This document shows positions 41,336 to 49,754 of a stretch of 64,000 bases of DNA, piece by piece (position 1 is the first letter of the stretch; the number at the start of each line of letters is the position of its first letter). This DNA comes from Marinomonas pollencensis. Lineage in GTDB: Bacteria > Pseudomonadota > Gammaproteobacteria > Pseudomonadales > Marinomonadaceae. Made by a program: the position numbers and the translations under genes. The stretch lies in contig NZ_QUNG01000001.1 in assembly GCF_003387375.1 (NCBI RefSeq), forward strand, positions 332,510-396,509, given 5' to 3'. The notes beneath the pieces were generated by a model that saw only the letters and a list, made by a program, of their open reading frames with translations, did not search any database and was not told the origin of the DNA.

Positions 41336-41776
41336 ATGTCAGCAACTATTATTGTCGGAGTCGACGGAAGTGAAGCAGGAAATCGTGCCCTTTCCTACGC
41401 GAAACGACTCGCTACCTTAATCGGAGAAGATTGCGTATTAGAGCTTGTATGCATTGTCGAATGGTCTCCCTATACCTTTCAAACCCACGAAGAAAACGCC
41501 CTACGTAAGAAACACCGTCAGGAAGAATTAAACAACGCCAACGCTCGGGTTATTGCCCCAGCACTTAAGTCGCTCGAAGAAACGGGAATTAAAGGCAATG
41601 GCCGCGTGCTACACGGTAAAGTTGCTCACCTGTTGAACAGCATTGCCGTCGAAACAAACGCGGAACAAATCGTCGTGGCTCGCTCCACTGAACACGGCTT
41701 AAGCACACGTGTATTTGGGAGTGTGACAGCACACCTTGTTATGAGTGCAAACGTGCCTGTCACCGTTGTAAGCTAA
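41336..41776 (+). CDS. Universal stress protein, UspA family
   Basis: A 146-residue single Usp domain. It starts at MSATIIVGVDGSEAGNRAL (41336, with GGAAGAGGA upstream), the correct family start. The C-terminal block reads ARSTEHGLSTRVFGSVTAHLV then VPVTVV. The usual Gly-x2-Gly is degenerate, but the Gly-Ser is kept. It lies nine bases before an alanine/glycine symporter gene, so it is probably co-translated with it and may sense or tune that transporter. Confidence 0.85.
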   Translation: MSATIIVGVDGSEAGNRALSYAKRLATLIGEDCVLELVCIVEWSPYTFQTHEENALRKKHRQEELNNANARVIAPALKSLEETGIKGNGRVLHGKVAHLLNSIAVETNAEQIVVARSTEHGLSTRVFGSVTAHLVMSANVPVTVVS

Positions 41777-41785
41777 GGAGCTGCC

Positions 41786-43339
41786 ATGAAAAATTTCACG
41801 ATATTAATAACCGCCTTAGCCTCTTTGCTGCTGATGAGCACTACAGCTCAAGCAGCAGAAGGCATTGATGCTGCCGTGAACGAAGCCTTTGGCGCGGCCA
41901 CCGGCTGGTTCGTTGCACTTATCTTCGCACCTATTCCAGGAACCAGTTTCCCTTGGATAGTCCTTTGGTTGGTCACGGGGGCCAGTATCTTCACCTTGTA
42001 CTTTGGTTTTGTTCAATTCCGCAGCATCGGGCACTCGATTGCCTTGGTCAAAGGCGATTATTCAAACCCAAATGACGCCGGTGAAGTAAGCCACTTTCAA
42101 GCCTTAGCAACCGCGCTTTCCGGTACCGTTGGTCTGGGTAACATTGCCGGCGTAGCGGTAGCTGTCTCTATCGGTGGCCCTGGTGCAACCTTCTGGATGA
42201 TCCTCGCAGGCTTGTTAGGCATGGCCTCAAAATTCACCGAGTGTACTTTGGGTGTGAAATACCGAAATGAATACAAAGACGGCAGTGTTTCTGGTGGCCC
42301 CATGTATTACATTTCCAAAGGCTTCGCTGAAAAAGGCATCCCTGGCGGTAAATTGCTCGCTGGTTTGTTTGCCGTATTTTGTATCTTGGGCTCCCTTGGT
42401 GGCGGTAACATGTTCCAAGCCAACCAAGCTCACGCTCAGTTAACACAAGTTATCGGCAACTACCCTGGCTGGATTACAGGGGTTATCTTTGCCGCACTGG
42501 TTTTCTCCGTTATCGTTGGTGGTATCAAATCGATTGCCCGTGTTACCGACAAAGTGGTGCCATTCATGGGTATCCTTTATGTGGGCGCAGCCGTGATTAT
42601 CTTGATCTTCAATGCCGATAAAATTGGCTGGGCATTTGGTCAAATCTTTACTGGCGCATTTACCGGTCTTGGTGTTGCGGGTGGTCTAGTCGGTGCCTTG
42701 ATTCAAGGGTTCAAACGTGCAGCTTTCTCTAACGAAGCCGGTGTTGGTTCTGCTGCAATCGCTCACTCAGCGGTACAAACAAGCGAACCTATTACGGAAG
42801 GCTTTGTGTCTTTGCTTGAACCTTTCATTGATACTGTTGTGATCTGTACTATGACCGCTCTTGTGATCATCATCACTGGCCAATTAGTCTCTGACCCACA
42901 AACAGGCCTTTATATTCTTAATGAAAGTGGCTCTATCATGACCGCTGACGGCTCATCTGGTGTGGCATTAACGTCTGCCGCATTTGGTTCAACCATTAGC
43001 TGGTTCCCGTTCATCTTAGCCATTGCGGTTATCTTGTTCGCTTTCTCAACCATGTTAAGTTGGTCTTATTACGGCCTAAAAGCTTGGACATACTTGTTCG
43101 GCGAAAGCAAAAAAATGGAGCTGACATTTAAAATCATCTTCTGCTTATTTGTTATCGTGGGCGCTGCGTCTAGCCTAGGCCCTGTGATTGACTTCTCTGA
43201 TGCTGCGATCTTCGCCATGGCCGTTGCCAATATCATCGGCTTATATTTCTTGATGCCGATCGTGAAAAAAGAATTAACCTCTTACTTAGCGCGTCTAAAA
43301 AGCGGCGAGATTGTGAAATACAAAGACAGCAAGAAATAA
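41786..43339 (+). CDS. Alanine/glycine:cation symporter (AGCS family)
   Basis: A 517-residue sodium- or proton-coupled amino acid symporter with about 11 helices after an N-terminal signal-like segment (TILITALASLLLMSTTAQAA). Family motifs are GTVGLGNIAGVAVAVSIGGP near residue 115, GLLGMASKFTECTLGVKYR and GFKRAAFSNEAGVGSAAIAH near residue 310. Its likely substrates, glycine or alanine, tie in with the nearby sarcosine-to-glycine-to-serine genes. It is coupled to the Usp gene upstream and followed by a terminator. Confidence 0.92.
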   Translation: MKNFTILITALASLLLMSTTAQAAEGIDAAVNEAFGAATGWFVALIFAPIPGTSFPWIVLWLVTGASIFTLYFGFVQFRSIGHSIALVKGDYSNPNDAGEVSHFQALATALSGTVGLGNIAGVAVAVSIGGPGATFWMILAGLLGMASKFTECTLGVKYRNEYKDGSVSGGPMYYISKGFAEKGIPGGKLLAGLFAVFCILGSLGGGNMFQANQAHAQLTQVIGNYPGWITGVIFAALVFSVIVGGIKSIARVTDKVVPFMGILYVGAAVIILIFNADKIGWAFGQIFTGAFTGLGVAGGLVGALIQGFKRAAFSNEAGVGSAAIAHSAVQTSEPITEGFVSLLEPFIDTVVICTMTALVIIITGQLVSDPQTGLYILNESGSIMTADGSSGVALTSAAFGSTISWFPFILAIAVILFAFSTMLSWSYYGLKAWTYLFGESKKMELTFKIIFCLFVIVGAASSLGPVIDFSDAAIFAMAVANIIGLYFLMPIVKKELTSYLARLKSGEIVKYKDSKK

Positions 43340-43371
43340 CATGCATTAATTACCCTTTGTATATAATCAAT

Positions 43372-43409
43372 AAAAACCAAAAGAGCCCCTGCTCTTTTGG
43401 TTTTTTTTT
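43372..43409 (+). terminator. Terminator after the symporter gene
   Basis: An AACCAAAAGAGC / GCTCTTTTGGTT stem with a CCCT loop is followed by a run of about nine T. Confidence 0.92.
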
Positions 43410-43419
43410 GCTCAGCTTA

Positions 43420-43440
43420 AAAATGGCCCCGTAGGGCCAA
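43420..43440 (-). terminator. Terminator after aldB
   Basis: A TGGCCC / GGGCCA stem with a CGTA loop. Read leftwards it is followed by five T, 36 bp after the aldehyde dehydrogenase stop. Confidence 0.7.
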
Positions 43441-43474
43441 AGGTATCAACTTGCTAATAGCAATATTAGCTTTC

Positions 43475-44992
43475 CTAGAAAAAGCCTAGCGGATTAACGT
43501 CGTAGCTCACTAGCAAGTTTTTCGTTTGTTGATAGTGCTCTAATGCCACTTTATGGGTTTCACGACCTACACCCGACTTTTTATAGCCGCCAAACGCCGA
43601 GTGCGCTGGGTACTGGTGATAGCAGTTCATCCAGACTCGTCCCGCCTGAATGTTACGTCCCATGCGATACGCTAGATTCGTATCACGCGTCCATACTCCC
43701 GCACCTAAACCAAATTCGCTGTCATTGGCAATCGCCAGCGCTTCTGCTTCATCTTTAAAGGTGACAATACTAACGACCGGGCCAAAAATTTCCTCTTGGA
43801 AAACCCGCATATCATTGGTGCCTTTAAACAAGGTTGGCTCCATATAAAAGCCTTTTTCAAAGCCTGGTACGGTCGCTACGCCACCGCCAATCAAGACTTC
43901 TGCACCTTCTTGCTTACCAATTTCCATATAACTCAAGATCTTATCAAATTGCTGTTGCGAAGCTTGAGCACCGACTTGCGTGTCGGTATCTAATGGATCA
44001 CCACGCACAATGGTTTTGGTACGCTCAATCACTAATTTGATAAATTCGTCGTAAATAGATTCATGAACCAGGGCGCGCGATGGACAAGTACACACTTCAC
44101 CTTGGTTAAAGAAGGCCAATACCAAGCCTTCGACACATTTACTAATATAAGACTCTTCTTGCTGCATGATGTCTGCAAAGTAAATATTCGGTGACTTACC
44201 ACCCAGTTCAACAGTAGAGGGAATGATGTTCTCCGCGGCACAATGCAAAATCTGCGCACCGACTGGGGTCGACCCAGTAAAGGCAATCTTGGCGATACGC
44301 TTGCTTGATGCCAGAGCTTGACCTGCTTCTTTACCAAAACCATTGACGATATTGAGTACCCCAGCAGGCAGCAAATCACCGATAAGTTTCACCAGTTCAA
44401 GAATAGAGGCAGGAGTCTGCTCCGCTGGTTTTAACACCACACAGTTACCCGCGGCCAACGCAGGCGCTAATTTCCATGCGGCCATTAAGATTGGAAAGTT
44501 CCAAGGAATAATCTGCCCGACAACGCCTAATGGTTCATGAAAATGGTACGCCACCGTATGTTCATCCAACTCTGCTGCCGTGCCTTCTTGGGATCTTAAG
44601 CAACCGGCAAAGTAGCGGAAATGGTCAGCTGCCAGAGGGATGTCTGCATTGAGAGTTTCACGCACTGCTTTACCGTTATCCCAGGTTTCTGCGACGGCTA
44701 AAAGCTCTAGGTTCTGTTCAATACGGTCTGCGATTTTGAGCAAAATATTAGAGCGCGCCGCAACGGCGGTTTTACCCCAGGCTTCTCGAGCTTCATGGGC
44801 TGCATCCAGTGCTAGGTTAATGTCTTCTTCTGTGGATCGTGGGATTTGGCAAAAAACTTCACCGGTAACAGGGCTGACATTATCAAAGTATTGGCCTTTC
44901 ACTGGCGCAACCCAATCCCCGCCAATGTAGTTTCCATATTGCTCTTGAAATGATACGAGGCTACCTGCACTGCCTGGTTTTGCATAAATCAT
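43475..44992 (-). CDS. aldB: Aldehyde dehydrogenase, AldB/ExaC type
   Basis: A 505-residue NAD(P)-dependent dehydrogenase, very similar along its length to E. coli AldB and Pseudomonas ExaC, which oxidise acetaldehyde. Conserved segments are [28 protein letters not shown] (catalytic Glu) and [14 protein letters not shown] (catalytic Cys), and the AldB-type ending [25 protein letters not shown] precedes the ATG. It is divergent from an AraC regulator that likely controls it. Acetaldehyde, glycolaldehyde or betaine-derived aldehydes are all possible substrates. Confidence 0.9.
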   Translation of the reverse strand: MIYAKPGSAGSLVSFQEQYGNYIGGDWVAPVKGQYFDNVSPVTGEVFCQIPRSTEEDINLALDAAHEAREAWGKTAVAARSNILLKIADRIEQNLELLAVAETWDNGKAVRETLNADIPLAADHFRYFAGCLRSQEGTAAELDEHTVAYHFHEPLGVVGQIIPWNFPILMAAWKLAPALAAGNCVVLKPAEQTPASILELVKLIGDLLPAGVLNIVNGFGKEAGQALASSKRIAKIAFTGSTPVGAQILHCAAENIIPSTVELGGKSPNIYFADIMQQEESYISKCVEGLVLAFFNQGEVCTCPSRALVHESIYDEFIKLVIERTKTIVRGDPLDTDTQVGAQASQQQFDKILSYMEIGKQEGAEVLIGGGVATVPGFEKGFYMEPTLFKGTNDMRVFQEEIFGPVVSIVTFKDEAEALAIANDSEFGLGAGVWTRDTNLAYRMGRNIQAGRVWMNCYHQYPAHSAFGGYKKSGVGRETHKVALEHYQQTKNLLVSYDVNPLGFF

Positions 44993-45220
44993 AATCTATC
45001 TCCACTCTTGTTGTTTTTGTAATGAGTTTTAATGAGGCTAAAAAATCATTAGCGACTCTTCTTCCCACTTTAGAAACAAGCGCCACAAAAAACTTGCCCA
45101 CCAGTCCAAGATACTTGTCTGTGTATCCATTTATATTGACCTTAATCAACACAAGGTAGATGATAAAAGCGAAAAATATAAACACCGCGCCACCAAAAAA
45201 AACAATTCAGAGGTGTGTTA

Positions 45221-46144
45221 ATGAACAAATCTTTCATGGCAGATAAACCACTTGCTTGGCAAAAGCGAGCACCAAGTCAATTGATTGAAAACCGTGTTTG
45301 TTTTGCTGGCCCCCATGCTGAGTTAAGTATTTATGATACCTATGAGCAAGCCCAAAAAGTCAGCCTGAAAGCAAACTCTCTGCTCTACTGCGGCATGGTC
45401 ACTGGGGCAAAAGTCATGCACACAAAAAGCCGTGAAAACATCCCTTTCATGCCCCATGAATCCTTTATTTTATCCCCTAATGAAGAAGTCTTTATCGACT
45501 TTCCGGAAGCGCAACTAGACCTACCAACTACCTGTCTAACCATTGAAATTTCCAAAGAACGCGTCGCGCAAATTTGCGACCGGATGAACGATATCATGTC
45601 GTCTTCGCCTATCCCTGTGAATGTGCCCATTGACCCAAATCAACCACTGCACACCTTACACACTCAGGCGACACAACAGTTACTAAACCGACTCACCAGT
45701 GATTTTGTGCAAAATGACCCTGACCGCGACTTACTGGTGGACTTTGGCGTCAGTGAGTTAGTCACGCGCATTCTTCGCCATCATGGTCGCGATGCATTAC
45801 TGCACTTCACCCAGCAAAACCCTGATGCCAATGGACTTACCTGTGTGCTTCATTGGATTGAACAAAACCTAGCCTTGCCTTTGGACATAACAGAGCTGAG
45901 CAAAAAAGCCTGCATGAGCCGCAGCCGCTTTTACGATGCTTTTAAACGCCAGTTACACTGCACACCAGCCGAGTACCAGCATCAGCGGAGGATGTGCCGA
46001 GCCTACCAACGTCTACAAGAACACGTTTCGGTAACCGAAGTAAGTTATGAATTAGGGTACCAAAGCCTGAGCCATTTCAGCCGACGCTTTCATCAACACT
46101 TTGGGGTAACACCAAGGGAAGTGACACAGAACAAGCTCAATTAA
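45221..46144 (+). CDS. AraC-family transcriptional regulator
   Basis: A 307-residue regulator. Residues 1-200 form a sensor of the AraC_N type (FMPHESFILSPNEEVFIDFP). Residues about 205-300 carry the double HTH: LDITELSKKACMSRSRFYDAF and SVTEVSYELGYQSLSHFSRR, followed by the FGVTPREV signature. I take the ATG at 45221 (AGAGG eight bases before) over a GTG at 45215. Its position 228 bp away from, and divergent to, aldB suggests it activates that gene. Confidence 0.88.
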   Translation: MNKSFMADKPLAWQKRAPSQLIENRVCFAGPHAELSIYDTYEQAQKVSLKANSLLYCGMVTGAKVMHTKSRENIPFMPHESFILSPNEEVFIDFPEAQLDLPTTCLTIEISKERVAQICDRMNDIMSSSPIPVNVPIDPNQPLHTLHTQATQQLLNRLTSDFVQNDPDRDLLVDFGVSELVTRILRHHGRDALLHFTQQNPDANGLTCVLHWIEQNLALPLDITELSKKACMSRSRFYDAFKRQLHCTPAEYQHQRRMCRAYQRLQEHVSVTEVSYELGYQSLSHFSRRFHQHFGVTPREVTQNKLN

Positions 46145-46297
46145 CAAGTCAATGGGCGGTTTAGGGTCTGTTTGAAGGGCGCTTTTTAGACGTTTTCTTA
46201 GGGTATTGAAACAAAAAAATGCTTCTTCAATTGCTGAGCGGAAACTTAACAACCAAAGAAGCACAAACCTAATTCAGATAATACTCAGCACTGACAC

Positions 46298-47380
46298 TTA
46301 CTTAAGTAAGATAGTGGCCCGCGTTACTTTTCTTTCCATGGAATCAGTTAGAGCCTCTTTTACATTCTCAAGGCTGTATTCTGCGTCCAACATTTTATTG
46401 AACGGTAAGCGATCAATATTTTTGCTCAAAAAGCTCAACGCTTTATGCAAATACTCTGGACTATAACGCATGACAGGAATGATCATCACTTGCTGTCTGG
46501 TAATGAAGCCTGGGTCAATATCGATGGTTTTGCCTGGTGTCACATTTCCCATGGTAACAAACTTACCGCCACTGCGAACCAATTCTAGGCCTTCGGCAAA
46601 CGCTGCCGGAACACCCGCCACTTCAATACAAGCATCCGCACCTTGACCATTGGTCAACTCACGAACGGCAGCCACTCGCTCTTGCTTGGTTTTGTAGTCA
46701 TTCATGTTAATAACATGATCTGCCCCAAATTCAGCGGCTAACGCTAACCGTGATGGGTCCGCATCAATCACAATGACGTCAACGCCTTTGCTTTTCAAAA
46801 TCGCCGTAGCGTAAATACCTAATCCGCCTGCGCCCTGTACTACAACCTTATGGCCTAGGCTAACAGCGGCCTGGTCGATACCGTAATACACTTGTGACAA
46901 GGCACAATTTGCTCCAGCTGCCAAAGTATCTGGCACATTATCAGGTACTTTATAAAAGAACTGACCTGGATGAATAAAATAATGTGTTGAAAAAGTAGTA
47001 TGGAAATGCGGGTATTCTTCTGGTTGCTTCGCCCAGAAACTATAGGCATTTTCACACAGATTCAGGCGACCAGACTGGCACGTTGGACAGTGCTGACAAG
47101 CAATGAAATAAGTTGCTGCAATACGATCGCCTACTTTAAGTTCCTGACCGGCATTATCCGTTACAACGCCTTCACCCAGTTGATGTACAAGCCCTACGGT
47201 TTCATGACCCAGCCCGCCGCTTTTCTTAGGGTGCTCGCCTGACCAAATATGCAACTCTGAGCCACACACATTACTGCATAAAACTTTGACAATTACATCG
47301 CCTGGGCCTGGAGCTGGAACATCATATTCCTGATACTCCAACGCACCAGGTTCTGTCATTACCACTATTTTACCTTTCAT
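46298..47380 (-). CDS. Zinc-dependent medium-chain alcohol dehydrogenase
   Basis: A 360-residue MDR-family dehydrogenase. The catalytic zinc site is SNVCGSELHIWSGEHPKKSGGLGHETVG split over two motifs, with Cys and the GHE pair. The structural zinc cysteines are CQHCPTCQSGRLNLCE. The NAD-binding Rossmann motif is VVQGAGGLGIYA near residue 180. I start at MKGKIVVM (47380). The open frame extends nine codons further to 47407. It is the last gene of the lactonase-YqfO-ADH operon. Oxidation of a hydroxy-acid made by the lactonase is the natural inference, but the substrate is unknown. Confidence 0.87.
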   Translation of the reverse strand: MKGKIVVMTEPGALEYQEYDVPAPGPGDVIVKVLCSNVCGSELHIWSGEHPKKSGGLGHETVGLVHQLGEGVVTDNAGQELKVGDRIAATYFIACQHCPTCQSGRLNLCENAYSFWAKQPEEYPHFHTTFSTHYFIHPGQFFYKVPDNVPDTLAAGANCALSQVYYGIDQAAVSLGHKVVVQGAGGLGIYATAILKSKGVDVIVIDADPSRLALAAEFGADHVINMNDYKTKQERVAAVRELTNGQGADACIEVAGVPAAFAEGLELVRSGGKFVTMGNVTPGKTIDIDPGFITRQQVMIIPVMRYSPEYLHKALSFLSKNIDRLPFNKMLDAEYSLENVKEALTDSMERKVTRATILLK

Positions 47381-47501
47381 CTTTGTCACCACTGTTTTAA
47401 TTAACACACACTTAATGGGTTATGATGGAAGCCAAGGTTTGCCTTGGCTTTTTAGTTCGCTCACAACCTCTTAAGCTCACGTTAGATATTGTTATTTTGG
47501 G

Positions 47502-47864
47502 TTAAATCACGCCATTTTTTCGCGTGTCGATGGTTTCTGTAATAGAGATTACCGGCTCATCCCAAGGATGACTGGAAAAAATACTTTCTACTACTTTTTC
47601 AAGCAACGCACGCTCTCTAGGAATAGAGAACTGAACTTGAATAGAGTCACAAGCGTACTGCCCGTCAATTTCACCCGCGTAAGTAACCGACCCTTTACGC
47701 GGTACACAGCGCTCTGTACCTGGTTGTGAATGCCACAACACTCCATCATAATTACCATACTTAAGGTTGGTTGCTTCCTTAATTGAGGCTATGACTTTTT
47801 CGAGGAATTCCTCAATAACAAACACTTTGATTCGATAAGAATCGACGAAAATAATATCGCTCAC
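47502..47864 (-). CDS. YqfO/NIF3-like small protein
   Basis: A 120-residue protein with the CutA-like fold found as the insert domain of NIF3/YqfO proteins and as stand-alone proteins in pseudomonads. It shows YGNYDGVLWHSQPGTERCVPRKGS, then DSIQVQFSIPRERALLEKVV, then the family ending SSHPWDEPVISI. The stand-alone proteins have no agreed function, although some carry a misleading 'toxin' label. It lies between a lactonase and an alcohol dehydrogenase, 11 bp behind the lactonase, so a regulatory or metal/substrate-binding role in that pathway is possible. Confidence 0.75.
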   Translation of the reverse strand: MSDIIFVDSYRIKVFVIEEFLEKVIASIKEATNLKYGNYDGVLWHSQPGTERCVPRKGSVTYAGEIDGQYACDSIQVQFSIPRERALLEKVVESIFSSHPWDEPVISITETIDTRKNGVI

Positions 47865-47875
47865 TGTGACACCCC

Positions 47876-48733
47876 TTACTCGTAGTAGCCATCAGTTGAT
47901 TTAACAAGCGAATCAAATTGCTTGCTATCGTGGCCAAACCAGACTTCAGAATTCGTACGGTTAGACAGTTTTTTGATTTTCTCAACCGTATTCATGTAGC
48001 CAATAGAATCAATGATGGTTGAAGGCAGGCGTGTTGGTGGTCCATAGTTCTCTGCTGTGTAAACCGCATCGGATGATAAGATAACGCCACCATGTCCAGG
48101 CATATCAATATGCAAACCCAACATGCCGTAGGAATGACCGCTACCGAAGTTCAATAGCTGAATCCCCTCTAGCAGCTCAAGATCCCCTTCGGATTCTTTC
48201 ACTACTCGCCATGTCAGATCACTTTTAATCCAAGAATCTATTTCATCCCAAATAAAACCATCGGCGGTTTTGTTTTGAGCGTAATTAGACATAGCAGCAT
48301 TAAATTCATTTTGATGAACAATAATCTTGGCTTTGGTAAACAACTCCAAACAGCCAGCATGATCAAGATGTAGGTGGGAAACAACGACGTAGTCTATGTC
48401 TTTCGGGTCAAAGCCGATTTCTTCCAAGCGACTATGGAGATGACAATCCTGTCCATTGACTTCAGCAGTGTAATTAAACATTTTTTGTACTGCTTGAGGC
48501 CAGGTTCCATTTTCTCCCATACCTTTAGGGCTACACGCGGTATCGAATAAAATTTTACCATCGGGGTGGTCAATCAGAACGGTATAGATGGGGAACTCTA
48601 ACAATTCATTTGGCTTGTTTGGTTCATCTATCGTGGCAGGGTTATGCATGCTCACAAAAAAGTTTTTATCGGCTTTCATGCGACCATTATCAAGTACATA
48701 CACTTTAGGAATTTGTTTTATTATATTAGACAT
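47876..48733 (-). CDS. Metallo-beta-lactamase-fold lactonase (AiiA/AttM-like)
   Basis: A 285-residue hydrolase of the N-acyl-homoserine/gamma-butyrolactone lactonase group. All dinuclear zinc ligands are visible: His120, His122, Asp124 and His125 in SHLHLDHAG, His200 in GSGHSYG, Asp222 in SSDAVYT and His268 in WFGHDS. Family enzymes are usually 250-265 residues. The extra length is mostly near the N-terminus and around residues 150-180. There is no signal peptide, so it is cytoplasmic. With the adjacent alcohol and aldehyde dehydrogenases the set resembles the Agrobacterium butyrolactone pathway (lactone to hydroxy acid to semialdehyde to acid). Quorum quenching is an alternative. Confidence 0.85.
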   Translation of the reverse strand: MSNIIKQIPKVYVLDNGRMKADKNFFVSMHNPATIDEPNKPNELLEFPIYTVLIDHPDGKILFDTACSPKGMGENGTWPQAVQKMFNYTAEVNGQDCHLHSRLEEIGFDPKDIDYVVVSHLHLDHAGCLELFTKAKIIVHQNEFNAAMSNYAQNKTADGFIWDEIDSWIKSDLTWRVVKESEGDLELLEGIQLLNFGSGHSYGMLGLHIDMPGHGGVILSSDAVYTAENYGPPTRLPSTIIDSIGYMNTVEKIKKLSNRTNSEVWFGHDSKQFDSLVKSTDGYYE

Positions 48734-48790
48734 TTTTCCCTTCCTTTATTTGCTTCATAATTATTTTTTTTATTGCATCACTTACCTTTC

Positions 48791-48861
48791 CATATTGTCT
48801 AAAAGAGCAACAGAACAAAATTCAAATAAATAATGAAGGTCAGTAGATAACCTTATGCTTA
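48791..48861 (-). promoter_or_regulatory. Shared upstream element, copy A (lactonase operon)
   Basis: This segment aligns without gaps to 53798-53868, upstream of the BCCT operon. Over the 49-bp core (48813-48861), 39 positions are identical, including GAACAAAATTCAAAT and TCAGTAGATAA. The core contains a GAA-N5-TTC dyad. This copy also has AAGGT-N9-ACCTT around the second block. It ends 58 bp from the lactonase start and probably contains the promoter (TTGTTC, then CAATAT, read leftwards) and an activator site. Confidence 0.75.
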
Positions 48862-48956
48862 GACACAGCAGACGAGAACCCTAGATAGGTAATGGTGATA
48901 TTTATTCAGGCTGACATAAGTTAAACTTCAGGTTTCGCTTTTATGGACCTTGTATA

Positions 48957-49685
48957 ATGAGAAAAACACCGCCACGTTATATTGAAATCGCTCAGTATCT
49001 GGAAGACTCGATACAACAGGGCGACTACCCAATTGGCCAACGACTGCCAACCGAAGCTATGCTCTGCAGCCAATACGAAATCAGCCGCTTTACCGCTCGA
49101 AATGCCCTGTCTTTATTAGAGGAAAAAGGCTTAATCCAGCGCACCCAAGGCCGCGGTAGTGTCGTGATCTCACTCAATACCTCAATGTTCAAAGGTGCAT
49201 GGTCTTCTATCGATGAATTATTAGAACATGCTAGTACCGTTCGAACTCAGGTTAATGCCATCTCAAAGGTGACTGCTGATTTTGATTTAGCCCACAAGTT
49301 GGGCGTTGAAATAAACCAAGAGCTGATTCAAATCGAAGGCGTTCGATATAAGTACGAAGGGGGCAAAGAAAACCCTATCTGCACCTTGAGGATTTGGATA
49401 CTCGCGGAGTTTTCCGGCATTCTAGAGGAACTTCCAAAGCTCAAAGGCTCCATTGCTGGCCTACTAGAAAACAAATTTGGTAAGCGTTCTGCAAGTGTCG
49501 AACAAACCGTCTCGGCTTGTATTATCAATTCACAAGAAGCACAAACCCTGAATGTAAAAGAAGGGGATGCGGCGCTCTACTTGCTGCGAAAATTCGTCGA
49601 TGATAACAACGGTGTTTACGAAGTCAGTGAATCGATCCTACCAGCAAGTCGCTTTAACTATCAAATGAGGTTGATCCGAAATTAA
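48957..49685 (+). CDS. GntR-family regulator, HutC/UTRA type
   Basis: A 242-residue regulator. The N-terminal winged helix (YIEIAQYLEDSIQQGDYPIG, LPTEAMLCSQYEISRFTARN, GLIQRTQGRGSVV) is followed by a UTRA ligand-binding domain (residues about 85-240, LIQIEGVRYKYEGG, LLRKFVDDNNGVYEVSESIL). It lies between, and divergent from, the lactonase operon, with copy A of the shared element in the gap. It is a candidate repressor or activator of this island. The ligand is unknown. Confidence 0.9.
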   Translation: MRKTPPRYIEIAQYLEDSIQQGDYPIGQRLPTEAMLCSQYEISRFTARNALSLLEEKGLIQRTQGRGSVVISLNTSMFKGAWSSIDELLEHASTVRTQVNAISKVTADFDLAHKLGVEINQELIQIEGVRYKYEGGKENPICTLRIWILAEFSGILEELPKLKGSIAGLLENKFGKRSASVEQTVSACIINSQEAQTLNVKEGDAALYLLRKFVDDNNGVYEVSESILPASRFNYQMRLIRN

Positions 49686-49687
49686 TC

Positions 49688-49720
49688 AAAAAAAGTGGAG
49701 GCGAAAATACCGCCTCCACT
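49688..49720 (-). terminator. Terminator after the semialdehyde dehydrogenase gene
   Basis: AGTGGAGGCG and CGCCTCCACT pair around a seven-base loop. Read leftwards a T-run follows. It lies in the gap between convergent gntR and the dehydrogenase gene. Confidence 0.85.
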
Positions 49721-49754
49721 AAAAGGGATGTTATCTATCAATGCACAATCCGTT

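Noticed and set aside
46145-46297. A leftward frame and a GGGTCTGTTTGAAGG-like sequence that looked like the end of an IS5-type element.
   Set aside because: No matching opposite end, target duplication or recognisable transposase motif. A chance likeness is as probable.
48953-48959. TATAATG at the gntR start, resembling a -10 element that overlaps the start codon.
   Set aside because: A -10 there would start transcription inside the gene, and no -35 lies at proper distance.
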